Source: a virus. From it: a stretch of 32,721 bases of DNA. The notes under the pieces are model-generated. The model had not been told where the DNA came from. It did no database searches and saw only the letters and a program-made list of their open reading frames with translations. How positions within the stretch are numbered: the stretch's first letter is position 1; each line of letters starts with the position of its first letter. A program made the position numbers and the translations under genes. Below are positions 23,519 to 29,556 of the stretch, piece by piece. Where the stretch lies: IMG/VR virus record IMGVR_UViG_3300034198_022597, positions 1 to 32,721 of that record. One strand, 5' to 3'.

Positions 23519-23570
23519 AATAGACTAGTTATATAGGGTTTTGATACTACTATATAGCTAGTCTATTATT
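23519..23570 (+). terminator. Long AT-rich hairpin, possible terminator
   Basis: 23519-23535 pairs with 23551-23567 over 17 positions, with one G-T pair, around a 15-base loop (GGGTTTTGATACTAC). A short T-rich tract follows (ATTTT). It lies between the Lys-rich gene and the next small gene. A TACTAT element (23548-23553) falls partly in the loop. Confidence 0.6.
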
Positions 23571-23584
23571 TTAAGGTGGTTTAT

Positions 23585-23731
23585 ATGACTGATAAAGGTT
23601 GGGGAAGCAAGACTTCTTCGCAAAACAATTATTTTAAGTTATTGAAAGATTCAGTTATCAATGTTATGGATACCCCCCGTAAGGGTGGATACTATTCAAG
23701 TCAGTGGAAAGCTTACAAAAACAAAAAGTAA
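23585..23731 (+). CDS. Lys-rich microprotein (48 aa)
   Basis: A 48-residue open frame beginning MTDKGWGSKTSSQNN and ending WKAYKNKK. AAGGTGG precedes the ATG. It is basic, with aromatic residues, no cysteine and no membrane segment. It is one of a set of short basic proteins with a Lys C-terminus in this region. The function is unknown; a virion or DNA-binding role is inferred from composition and position. Confidence 0.68.
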   Translation: MTDKGWGSKTSSQNNYFKLLKDSVINVMDTPRKGGYYSSQWKAYKNKK

Positions 23732-23815
23732 TCACTGCCATTAAATCGCAAAAATAATCTATATCAATAATTATTTTTTAGTACTAAAATTAAAAAAAAT
23801 AGAAAGAAGGAAATC

Positions 23816-23971
23816 ATGGCTAGCATGAACAAAAAGAACGATCCATTCCGTAAGCCTTTCCCCGGTACCATGGGCGACATTGGCGACAAGATTAATCCTA
23901 AGGGAACAGTAGCTCCCGCCAGTGGCGCTAAAAACTGGGCTTCAACAGTTAAGAAGACCGGCAAAAAGTAA
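23816..23971 (+). CDS. Lys-rich microprotein (51 aa)
   Basis: A 51-residue frame beginning MASMNKKNDPFRKPFPG and ending VKKTGKK. AAGGAAATC before the ATG gives a ribosome-binding site (GAAGGA). Gly, Pro and Lys dominate, suggesting a flexible, non-globular protein. Codons here (CCC, GGC, ACC) are more GC-rich than in neighbouring enzymes, as in highly expressed genes. Confidence 0.68.
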   Translation: MASMNKKNDPFRKPFPGTMGDIGDKINPKGTVAPASGAKNWASTVKKTGKK

Positions 23972-23973
23972 TT

Positions 23974-24105
23974 GTGGCAATAAGGAAGTTCATTTATATT
24001 AATGGACCTAGAATGGGAACCAACAATCAAAAGAGTGGTGGCCCCGTTATCTCTGGCATGCCAAAAAAGACTGGCTTTCCAAAGAAAAAGAAAAAAAAGA
24101 AATAA
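23974..24105 (+). CDS. Lys-tailed microprotein (43 aa)
   Basis: The frame gives MAIRKFIYINGPRMGTNN at the start and ends in seven Lys residues after GFP. The GTG at 23974 follows the previous stop by two bases and has no clear Shine-Dalgarno; an in-frame ATG at 24013 would give 30 residues. The Pro-Gly-rich middle and Lys end match its neighbours. Confidence 0.55.
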   Translation: MAIRKFIYINGPRMGTNNQKSGGPVISGMPKKTGFPKKKKKKK

Positions 24106-24132
24106 CTTTATTTTATTTACTTAGGAATAACA

Positions 24133-24372
24133 ATGGCTCAAATTAGAAAATCAAAAGATATGTTTCGCGTCGCTGTTCCAGGTGAAGCTGGTGATCATCC
24201 TCCAATTAAGAATGATCATGGTGAAAGATTCATAACTAAAAAGCGTCCTAATGAGATTGACCATATGGAAACTAAATGGAAAAATCCTCACGCTGGAAAA
24301 AATGTGAATGGTAAAAAAACACCTCAGTCTTTAGGAAAGAGTCCAACTAACGCTAAGCAAAAGATGAAGTAA
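24133..24372 (+). CDS. Small basic hypothetical protein
   Basis: A 79-residue protein rich in Lys, Pro, His and Asn, with a likely disordered C-terminal half (NVNGKKTPQSLGKSP). TAGGA before the ATG is a ribosome-binding site. The TAA overlaps the next ATG (TAATG). No domain is recognised; it belongs to the series of small basic proteins. Confidence 0.75.
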   Translation: MAQIRKSKDMFRVAVPGEAGDHPPIKNDHGERFITKKRPNEIDHMETKWKNPHAGKNVNGKKTPQSLGKSPTNAKQKMK

Positions 24373-24659
24373 TGCCTGCCAAAAAAGATTCACGCCTAAC
24401 TAATGCCGGTGTTTCTGGCTATAATAAGCCCAAGAAAACACCAAGCCACCCTACTAAGTCGCATGTTGTTGTGGCAAAGTCTGGTGATCAGGTTAAAACT
24501 ATTCGCTTTGGTCAACAAGGTGTTTCAGGCTCGCCAGCAAAAAAGGGCGAATCTGCATCAGACGCAGCAAGAAGAAAGTCTTTTAAGGCACGGCATGCAG
24601 CTAATATTGCTAAAGGCAAAATGTCAGCAGCATATTGGGCCAATAGAGTTAAATGGTGA
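24372..24659 (+). CDS. Conserved small basic protein, DUF6321-like
   Basis: The 95-residue sequence (MPAKKDSRLTNAGVSGYNKP, IRFGQQGVSGSP, RRKSFKARHAANIAKGKMSAAYW) is a pattern I recognise from uncharacterised phage proteins, probably the DUF6321 family. The Lys/Arg-rich C-terminal part with a Trp-rich end may contact DNA or the capsid, but its role is not established. Translation is coupled to the preceding gene. Confidence 0.72.
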   Translation: MPAKKDSRLTNAGVSGYNKPKKTPSHPTKSHVVVAKSGDQVKTIRFGQQGVSGSPAKKGESASDAARRKSFKARHAANIAKGKMSAAYWANRVKW

Positions 24660-24665
24660 CTAATC

Positions 24666-24929
24666 ATGGAAGCTGTTACTGTTGCCATAATTGCCGCCGT
24701 TGGGGCTATCCTCGCAGCGTTAGTTCAGAAAAGTAGATCAGAAAATAAAAGTGATCATAATACCGTCGCAGAGTTAATAGGCGACGTAAAAGATGAGATT
24801 TTACACCTGCATCACAAGGTTGATCATCTTGATCAGCAAGTTGATAAAGTCGATGACCAGATACATGACCACATGATGTGGCATTATAAAAAATCAAGTG
24901 AAAAAAAAATAAAATCAACGGAGGTATAA
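24666..24929 (+). CDS. Membrane protein with coiled coil, possible holin-like
   Basis: The 87-residue protein has one N-terminal membrane helix (VTVAIIAAVGAILAALV) followed by a long charged helix with heptad-like spacing (HHKVDHLDQQVDKVDDQ), which could form a coiled coil. One-helix-plus-coiled-coil proteins of this size are often encoded near phage lysis genes, where some act as holin or antiholin-like proteins. The neighbouring endolysin-type genes support such a role. The family is not certain. Confidence 0.62.
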   Translation: MEAVTVAIIAAVGAILAALVQKSRSENKSDHNTVAELIGDVKDEILHLHHKVDHLDQQVDKVDDQIHDHMMWHYKKSSEKKIKSTEV

Positions 24930-24931
24930 TC

Positions 24932-25063
24932 ATGGCCATGAAAAAGAAAGCAGCTGCACCTAAGAAAACAGCTTCGAAAAAGACAGCTGGTATGTCTGCA
25001 GCTCAAAAGAAACTTCCCCCCTTTATCCAGGCTGCAATAGCTAAGAAAAAGAAGAAGATGTAA
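24932..25063 (+). CDS. Lys/Ala-rich microprotein (43 aa)
   Basis: A 43-residue product, MAMKKKAAAPKKTASKKTAG followed by a short helix and a Lys-rich end (AKKKKKM). The composition is like the tail of histone H1 or HU-type basic tails. GGAGG (24920-24924) is seven bases before the ATG. It is the last gene before a terminator, and probably binds DNA or another polyanion. Confidence 0.7.
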   Translation: MAMKKKAAAPKKTASKKTAGMSAAQKKLPPFIQAAIAKKKKKM

Positions 25064-25079
25064 TTTAATCGTTTTAATT

Positions 25080-25119
25080 AAAGAGGGCTATGGCTACATG
25101 TCATGGCCCTCTTTTTTTG
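25080..25119 (+). terminator. Rho-independent terminator
   Basis: AAAGAGGGC (25080-25088) pairs with GCCCTCTTT (25106-25114); the inner bases extend the stem (25090-25094 with 25100-25104) and a run of T follows to 25118. It ends the microprotein operon. Confidence 0.9.
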
Positions 25120-25127
25120 CATATATC

Positions 25128-25135
25128 ATTACTAT
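25128..25135 (+). promoter_or_regulatory. ATTACTAT element, putative late promoter motif
   Basis: The octamer lies 41 bases before the ATG of the gene at 25177, just after the terminator. The same octamer occurs in three other intergenic gaps (26849, 28558, 32636). No good sigma-70 promoter is visible here. Confidence 0.4.
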
Positions 25136-25176
25136 AGGTATATCAATATTTATGTTTAATCGAAAGGCAAGAAAAT

Positions 25177-25386
25177 ATGGCAAAGCCAGCTGATAAAAAA
25201 TGGATTCAAAAGGCAATTAAAAGACCTGGGGCATTTACAGCTAAAGCTAAAAAAGCTGGCAAAACTCCAGCGGCTTTTGCTACAACCGTAACTAAAAGTC
25301 CAGGTAAATACAGTAAACTGACCGTTCAGCAAGCTAATTTTGCTAAGACTTTAAAAAAGATTACCAACAAAAACAAGAAAAGATAA
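25177..25386 (+). CDS. Small basic phage protein
   Basis: A 69-residue basic protein with KKWIQKAIKRPGAFTAKAKK and a C-terminal helix (KLTVQQANFAKTLKKI). I recognise the WI-KAIKRPGAF pattern from small proteins of environmental phages, where no function is known. AAAGG precedes the ATG. A virion or nucleoid role is inferred from composition. Confidence 0.75.
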   Translation: MAKPADKKWIQKAIKRPGAFTAKAKKAGKTPAAFATTVTKSPGKYSKLTVQQANFAKTLKKITNKNKKR

Positions 25387-25389
25387 ATA

Positions 25390-26085
25390 ATGCAGAGTAG
25401 GGTTTATACTGGAACTTCCGATGTAAAAGGTTTCATACACAATAAAAATGACGCTACGGAAGCCATGGTTGATTTTCTTAGTTATTGTTTTGGTATGAAA
25501 AAAGTCGGAACAATTGGAGATAGTTTAAATTCAGTTCACGCCACTGGAAGAGGATTCGACATTCGTTGTTATGATTACAATAAAAATGAGTGGTTAAATA
25601 GTGGTTTTGAAGAAAGAAATTGGAATTTAATAAACTACCTATACATGAATAGAGAATATCTTGGCGTAGAAGAAATTCATGACTATGTTGGTTTATATGT
25701 ATGGGGAACAATGACTCGATATGATGGCAGTGGTAGGGGCAGTGATGCTAATTATGGGGCAGGATATAGGTGTGATCGCGAAAATTATCAAGAAGCGTAT
25801 GCGCCCTTTGCATGGAAAAGATGGGATCTAGAAGCGCATAAGGCACACGAGGGAAAGAGCGTAGGATTAAAGCATATACACGTGGAAATGTCTCCAGCTT
25901 CAGTAAAAAATAAAGTTCAATTACTCTCTAAGTTAGATCTGTCAATAAAATCTTATTTTAGACTCTGGTGGCACACCACTGCATTTGTGGGTTCCGGACA
26001 AGGCACAAGCCTGTTGGGGACTAGACTCGTTAATCCAGTTACAATACCATCTAGGAAAATTACTGAAATACTAAAACGCATATAA
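25390..26085 (+). CDS. M15-like zinc peptidase (putative peptidoglycan hydrolase), copy 1
   Basis: The 231-residue protein contains NSVHATGRGFDIR with H50 and D57, the HxxGxxxD zinc motif of M15/VanY-type peptidases, a middle LGVEEIHDYVGLY segment, and KHIHVEMSP with H162/H164 and E166 as the distal zinc and catalytic residues. It is clearly related to the next gene. Such enzymes cut peptide cross-links in peptidoglycan; there is no signal peptide, so export would need a holin or a place in the virion. The C-terminal 50 residues are unrelated to any binding module I know. The ribosome-binding site is weak. Confidence 0.78.
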   Translation: MQSRVYTGTSDVKGFIHNKNDATEAMVDFLSYCFGMKKVGTIGDSLNSVHATGRGFDIRCYDYNKNEWLNSGFEERNWNLINYLYMNREYLGVEEIHDYVGLYVWGTMTRYDGSGRGSDANYGAGYRCDRENYQEAYAPFAWKRWDLEAHKAHEGKSVGLKHIHVEMSPASVKNKVQLLSKLDLSIKSYFRLWWHTTAFVGSGQGTSLLGTRLVNPVTIPSRKITEILKRI

Positions 26086-26097
26086 GATTAACATTTA

Positions 26098-26119
26098 ACT
26101 ACTTATTATTGAATAATAA
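26098..26119. repeat. Short palindrome in the gap before copy 2
   Basis: TTATTATT (26103-26110) and AATAATAA (26112-26119) are complementary around a central G, preceded by AACTACTTA, a weaker relative of the ATTACTAT element. The role is unknown; it is the only structure in the 70-base gap. Confidence 0.35.
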
Positions 26120-26155
26120 TAATGTCAATATTACAAAACAAAAAAGGTAAACTAT

Positions 26156-26845
26156 ATGCTTGACGCAACCGGTTCATCCCCTTTGCCGTGGACGGCTCCC
26201 AATACCAGATTATTTAACAAGTGGTACAATAGGCCATATACCGGAGCAACAGGGGGGAAGCAGGTGGGGCAACTAATGCCTGGAGTCAAATGGTTGTGCG
26301 ACAACCTTTGTTATTTTTTTGGATTTGTACAAAATGGTGGCACTGGTAACGAGTCAGTAATAACATCTGTACACTGGACTGGTAGAGCTTTTGATATCAA
26401 TTATAAAAAATCTAATGATTTAGATAAAGATTTTAGATTTCGTAATATAAATGTATTTTATTTTTTATCACTATATGCGGATATTCTTGGCGTAGAAGAA
26501 ATTCATGACTATTGTGGATTATATGTTCCGGGAACTAAAACAAAATTTGTTCCAGAGTACTCCAGGGGAATAATGGCTCCACCAGAAAAATATCCAGAAA
26601 GAAATATGTGGGGGGCTGGCTATAGATGTAACAGAGAGGGGAAATGGGAAGTGCCATATTTTTTTGGATGGAAGGTTTGGGACGAAATAGCCCATAAGGC
26701 ACATAACGGAAAAACAGTCGGAGACTCACATATCCACATAGAGGTGAGTCCATCTATGGCAGGCAATTTGTACGAAATGCAAAGAAAATTTGATTGGGCC
26801 ATTAGACATTACAGACCCATAACTACATGGGTAACTTTTGACTAA
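26156..26845 (+). CDS. M15-like zinc peptidase (putative peptidoglycan hydrolase), copy 2
   Basis: The 229-residue protein shares its core with the preceding gene: TSVHWTGRAFDIN (H73, D80), LGVEEIHDYCGLYV, GAGYRCNR, W-W-AHKAHNGKTVG and SHIHIEVSP (H192, H194, E196). It has a longer N-terminus and lacks the C-terminal extension. The order of motifs matches M15/M74-type metallopeptidases. The two copies may be a tail-associated lysin and a lysis enzyme, or have different cross-link specificities; that is inference. A Lys/Gly-poor ribosome-binding site (AAAAGG) precedes the ATG. Confidence 0.78.
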   Translation: MLDATGSSPLPWTAPNTRLFNKWYNRPYTGATGGKQVGQLMPGVKWLCDNLCYFFGFVQNGGTGNESVITSVHWTGRAFDINYKKSNDLDKDFRFRNINVFYFLSLYADILGVEEIHDYCGLYVPGTKTKFVPEYSRGIMAPPEKYPERNMWGAGYRCNREGKWEVPYFFGWKVWDEIAHKAHNGKTVGDSHIHIEVSPSMAGNLYEMQRKFDWAIRHYRPITTWVTFD

Positions 26846-26848
26846 CGC

Positions 26849-26856
26849 ATTACTAT
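26849..26856 (+). promoter_or_regulatory. ATTACTAT element, putative late promoter motif
   Basis: The octamer starts four bases after the stop of the preceding gene and ends 31 bases before the ATG of the endolysin at 26888. It is the only feature of the 42-base gap besides the AGGAGA ribosome-binding site. Confidence 0.42.
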
Positions 26857-26887
26857 TATCATGAATAACAAAATAGGAGATTAATAT

Positions 26888-27694
26888 ATGAATTTACCTT
26901 TTATCAAACTTATAGTACCTACAGCTCTTAGGCAGTATAAAAATGGTCAATTAGCTGACAGCGTTCTTGCGCCCATTAAAACTGGCGGAAAAATGTATGC
27001 CCCAGTTGCAACGGAATTTAACAAGCTGTACGACGCAGCTATTGCTGCTGGCATTAAGCTAAAGAATGTTGGCGATTACCGTTCATTTGAAGGTCAACTA
27101 TCCATGTTTATGGATCGCTATGTAACAACCGATACTGGTACTGGTGTAACCCGTCAATATGAGGGTAAGACCTGGTGGTTAAAGAAGGGCAAAGCTCCGT
27201 CGGCTGCTCCAGACCCTACTGGCGTTAAGGGTTCCAACCACGGTTGGGGCCTCGCTATTGACCTTGGCTACGATCAGGGTGGCAAGACCGCTTCCTTTGG
27301 TATAAACGTTCCTGCTTTCCAATGGATGTGCGAAAACGCTCCCAAGTATGGTTTCTATCTTCAGGGGGACAATCCGCAGTCTAAAGAGTTTGAGGCTTGG
27401 CACTGGCAGTATTGCCTAGGTGACAATGCACCCAATGGCACAACACAGACAGCTTCAGTAGCAGCACCCGCAGCTTCAGCTGGCGGTGGTATGCATTTTG
27501 ATTACCCAGGTACTCCAGTAGGTCTTGGTTCTAAAGGAGCGTCAGCTTCTTTAGTTCAGGCAATCATTGGTGCAAAAGCTGATGGTGATTTTGGCCCCAA
27601 GTCTGTTGCTTCACTCAAAGCATGGCAAACTGCTAATGGTCTAACTGCAGACGGCTCTGTCGGTCCTGTAACATGGAAGAAGATGTTCGGCTGA
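26888..27694 (+). CDS. Endolysin: M15 D-Ala-D-Ala carboxypeptidase (VanY-like) plus peptidoglycan-binding domain
   Basis: A 268-residue endolysin-type protein. The N-terminal M15 peptidase has SNHGWGLAIDLG (H118, D125) and EAWHWQY (E169, H172), the zinc and catalytic residues of VanY-type enzymes. A Thr/Ala/Pro linker (185-200) leads to a C-terminal PGB1-type peptidoglycan-binding domain (GSKGASASLVQAIIGAKADG, DFGPKSVASLKAWQ, DGSVGPVTWKKM). There is no signal peptide, so a holin is needed for release. Arg is mostly CGT/CGC and the gene is GC-richer than its neighbours, suggesting high expression or separate origin. AGGAGA precedes the ATG. The stop overlaps the lipoprotein start. Confidence 0.92.
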   Translation: MNLPFIKLIVPTALRQYKNGQLADSVLAPIKTGGKMYAPVATEFNKLYDAAIAAGIKLKNVGDYRSFEGQLSMFMDRYVTTDTGTGVTRQYEGKTWWLKKGKAPSAAPDPTGVKGSNHGWGLAIDLGYDQGGKTASFGINVPAFQWMCENAPKYGFYLQGDNPQSKEFEAWHWQYCLGDNAPNGTTQTASVAAPAASAGGGMHFDYPGTPVGLGSKGASASLVQAIIGAKADGDFGPKSVASLKAWQTANGLTADGSVGPVTWKKMFG

Positions 27695-27885
27695 TGCGTA
27701 AAGTAATTTTAGCATTAGTAGCTATGTTGGGTGCATTTTGCATGGGACTATTGAGTGGATGCAGCGATGCATACAGATACCCATGTCAGGATCCAACTAA
27801 TTGGGAGAGTGCGGATTGTAAACCACCAATTTGTACAGCTTCTGGAACGTGTCCAGAAGAGATATATGGGAGTGTTCCTCAATGA
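27694..27885 (+). CDS. Small lipoprotein
   Basis: The 63-residue product starts with a signal peptide (MRKVILALVAMLGAFCMG) and a lipobox L-L-S-G-C with the modified Cys at 23. The mature part is short, with Cys pairs (YPCQD, DCKPPICTA, TCPEE), and resembles small lipoproteins of unknown role that I know from environmental phages. It would be a lipid-anchored envelope protein. Next to an endolysin and upstream of a two-helix membrane protein it might be a spanin-like or exclusion protein. The ATG overlaps the endolysin stop (TGATG). Confidence 0.75.
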   Translation: MRKVILALVAMLGAFCMGLLSGCSDAYRYPCQDPTNWESADCKPPICTASGTCPEEIYGSVPQ

Positions 27886-28187
27886 ATGAAAAGAAAAGAT
27901 ATACAAATAGTGAAATAAAAGCTCGTATGGTTTTATTTGTCGGTGCGAGTTTAGCATTTACATTTATGGTCATTGTATGTGGAGTGATGTACGCTTTAGT
28001 GTTCGTCACTCAACCGATTAATCAGCAGAGTCCCAACGACAAAGCTTTTATTGATTCCCTGCTAGTTCCTATAGTTTTATTCTTGTCTGGTTGTTTAAGC
28101 GGAGTTCTCGCTGCAAACGGACTAAAGGATAAGGAAACAAAACCTACAGATAGTGGATATCAGATTTACGATCAAGATAAGAGTTAA
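27882..28187 (+). CDS. Two-helix membrane protein, possible holin or spanin partner
   Basis: The 101-residue protein has two membrane segments (VLFVGASLAFTFMVIVCGVM and LLVPIVLFLSGCLSGVLAA) joined by a polar loop, with a charged N-terminus (NEKKRYTNSEIKAR) and a polar, acidic C-terminus. Two-helix proteins of this size following an endolysin and a lipoprotein often are holins. The ATG at 27882 overlaps the lipoprotein stop (ATGA), which decides it over an upstream in-frame codon. The family is not known. Confidence 0.65.
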   Translation: MNEKKRYTNSEIKARMVLFVGASLAFTFMVIVCGVMYALVFVTQPINQQSPNDKAFIDSLLVPIVLFLSGCLSGVLAANGLKDKETKPTDSGYQIYDQDKS

Positions 28188-28189
28188 TC

Positions 28190-28348
28190 ATGGCTGAAAT
28201 GGTTTGGGATAATCCATCCCCTAAGAAAAAGTCTAAGAAATTAACGCCAAAATTAAAAGTGAAAGCAAAAGCTCGAGCAAAGGCAGCAGGGCGTCCTTAT
28301 CCAAATTTAATTGATAATATGGCAGTAGCTAGAAAAAAGAAAAAATAA
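28190..28348 (+). CDS. Lys-rich microprotein (52 aa)
   Basis: A 52-residue frame beginning MAEMVWDNPSPKKKSKKL, with a basic middle (KVKAKARAKAAGRPYPN) and a Lys tail (VARKKKK). The ATG is two bases after the preceding stop, and the TAA overlaps the next ATG (TAATG). It resembles the microproteins at 23585-25063 in composition and size but sits after the lysis genes. Confidence 0.68.
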   Translation: MAEMVWDNPSPKKKSKKLTPKLKVKAKARAKAAGRPYPNLIDNMAVARKKKK

Positions 28349-28557
28349 TGGATGATATGACTTTTGCCGGCTTTATGCCAGCAATGAAGAATATCGAAAT
28401 TACTCCACCAACTTCAATGATAACTACTGAAGGTGGATTAATTAGTGGTCATGTGATAAAATTAACTTTTGGAGATAATCAAGAAATGATTTTTAGCACT
28501 ACCGAAGAACAGCTACAGAAATTATTCTTTTTAATTTTAAAAACAGTTAATAAATAA
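28348..28557 (+). CDS. Small hypothetical protein
   Basis: A 69-residue protein with a beta-rich centre (GGLISGHVIKLTFGDNQEM) and a hydrophobic C-terminal helix (LQKLFFLILKTV). The family is unknown. It is coupled to the microprotein before it and is the last gene before a regulatory gap. Confidence 0.7.
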   Translation: MDDMTFAGFMPAMKNIEITPPTSMITTEGGLISGHVIKLTFGDNQEMIFSTTEEQLQKLFFLILKTVNK

Positions 28558-28565
28558 ATTACTAT
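28558..28565 (+). promoter_or_regulatory. ATTACTAT element
   Basis: The octamer begins directly after the stop codon at 28557. The next gene starts 105 bases later, so if it is a promoter the transcript has a long leader containing the hairpin at 28570. Confidence 0.35.
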
Positions 28566-28569
28566 TATA

Positions 28570-28615
28570 AAATGGTGGTGTGGTGTGACTTTAAAAGAGC
28601 ACTGCGCCACCATTT
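28570..28615 (+). other. Hairpin in the leader region
   Basis: AAATGGTGG (28570-28578) pairs with CCACCATTT (28607-28615), extended by one G-T and one G-C pair, around a 26-base loop. No T run follows, so it is not a standard terminator. It lies between the ATTACTAT element and an extended -10 promoter. Confidence 0.55.
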
Positions 28616-28616
28616 G

Positions 28617-28625
28617 TGTTATAAT
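28617..28625 (+). promoter_or_regulatory. Extended -10 promoter TGTTATAAT
   Basis: A perfect extended -10 box, TGT plus TATAAT (28620-28625), 45 bases before the ATG at 28671. There is no good -35 box. It is the likely start of the exonuclease-tRNA-glycosyltransferase transcript. Confidence 0.55.
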
Positions 28626-28670
28626 AGCTTAGAGCAATTTAATGCGTAAGCCAGACTGAAACAGGTACAT

Positions 28671-29429
28671 ATGGCAAAGATACTTTATTATGATATAGAA
28701 ACTGCACCAAACTTAAGTTATGTTTGGGGGCACTTTGAACAAAATGTTATTGAACACGAGCGTGAATGGTACTTGCTATGCATATCGTACAGATGGGAAC
28801 ATGAGGCTAAGACACAAGTGTGTGCTCTTGTGGATTTCCCTGAGACTTATGCAAAAGATCCAGAAAATGACATGCACGTTGCAAAAAAATTATGGGATCT
28901 TTTAGATGAGGCTGATATTGCAATTGCACACAATGGTGACAGATTCGATATGCGCAAAGCTAATGCAAGATTTGTGTACCATAATTTTGGGCCGGTCTCG
29001 CCAGTGAAACAAATAGATACATTAAAAACTGCTAGAAGATACTTCATGTTCAATAGCAATAAATTGGACAACCTTGGTAAGCACCTAGGCGTAGGTGCCA
29101 AGGTAGACACAGGCGGCTTTGCCACATGGGCTGGATGCATGCGTGGGGACATGAAGGCATGGAAGACTATGACAAAGTACGCCAAGCAAGACGTTGACTT
29201 GTTGCGCAATGTCTACATGAAACTGAGACCATGGATGGCTAATCATCCAAACCTTAATGTATATTCCGGAGAAAGCTGTTGTCCAACATGTGGATCAGAT
29301 GATTTGCAGCGTCGTGGACAACGATACACTCAGGTAGCTACCTATCAGCAATGGTACTGCAACTCGTGCGGAGCATGGAGCAGAACTAGAATGGTAGAGG
29401 ACGTAGAAAAGCCTGGCCTAGTTCCCTGA
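28671..29429 (+). CDS. DnaQ-like 3'-5' exonuclease with C-terminal zinc ribbon
   Basis: A 252-residue DEDD-type exonuclease: D8-I-E10 (YYDIETAP), D93 in AHNGDRFDM and Y-A-K-Q-D174 with its Tyr, the standard motif set of the RNase H-like exonucleases. The C-terminal 50 residues carry a zinc ribbon (C204, C207 and C230, C233; CPTCGS, CNSCG), which may bind DNA. Whether it proofreads the phage polymerase, whose own PHP domain looks intact, or trims ends in recombination is not known. It follows an extended -10 promoter. The stop lies nine bases before the tRNA gene. Confidence 0.88.
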   Translation: MAKILYYDIETAPNLSYVWGHFEQNVIEHEREWYLLCISYRWEHEAKTQVCALVDFPETYAKDPENDMHVAKKLWDLLDEADIAIAHNGDRFDMRKANARFVYHNFGPVSPVKQIDTLKTARRYFMFNSNKLDNLGKHLGVGAKVDTGGFATWAGCMRGDMKAWKTMTKYAKQDVDLLRNVYMKLRPWMANHPNLNVYSGESCCPTCGSDDLQRRGQRYTQVATYQQWYCNSCGAWSRTRMVEDVEKPGLVP

Positions 29430-29437
29430 CTAATTTA

Positions 29438-29528
29438 GGAGAGGTGCCAGAGTACGGTTGAATGGAACATCCTGCTAAGATGTCGATATGGTAAAATGTA
29501 TCCGTGGGTTCAAATCCCACTCTCTCCG
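29438..29528 (+). tRNA. tRNA-Ser, anticodon GCT
   Basis: A complete class II tRNA fold: acceptor GGAGAGG (29438-29444) with TCTCTCC (29521-29527), including one G-T pair; D stem CCA/TGG; anticodon stem ACATC/GATGT (29467-29471 with 29479-29483) with loop CTGCTAA, anticodon GCT at 29474-29476; a long variable arm closed by GATA/TATC; T stem GTGGG/CCCAC with loop TTCAAAT. The discriminator base is G and the CCA end is not encoded. The long variable arm fits serine, and GCT reads AGC/AGT codons, which are frequent here. It is the only tRNA found in the window. Confidence 0.93.
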
Positions 29529-29556
29529 CAAAAGTTTTTTTCACAAAAAGGAAGCA

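Noticed and set aside
24002-24124. Alternative 40-codon frame MDLEWEP in the microprotein array
   Set aside because: It has a distant ribosome-binding site and ends in an unlikely hydrophobic tail; the overlapping Lys-tailed frame fits the neighbours better.
24403-24663. 86-codon + strand frame overlapping the DUF6321-like gene
   Set aside because: It is out of frame with the conserved protein and has no ribosome-binding site.
28847-29209. Open minus-strand frame of 120 codons
   Set aside because: It is antisense to the DnaQ-like exonuclease core, and the composition is that of a complementary-strand shadow.
29488-29556. Upstream extension of the glycosyltransferase at 29557
   Set aside because: It runs through the tRNA-Ser gene; the ATG at 29557 has GGAAG upstream and starts the conserved fold.
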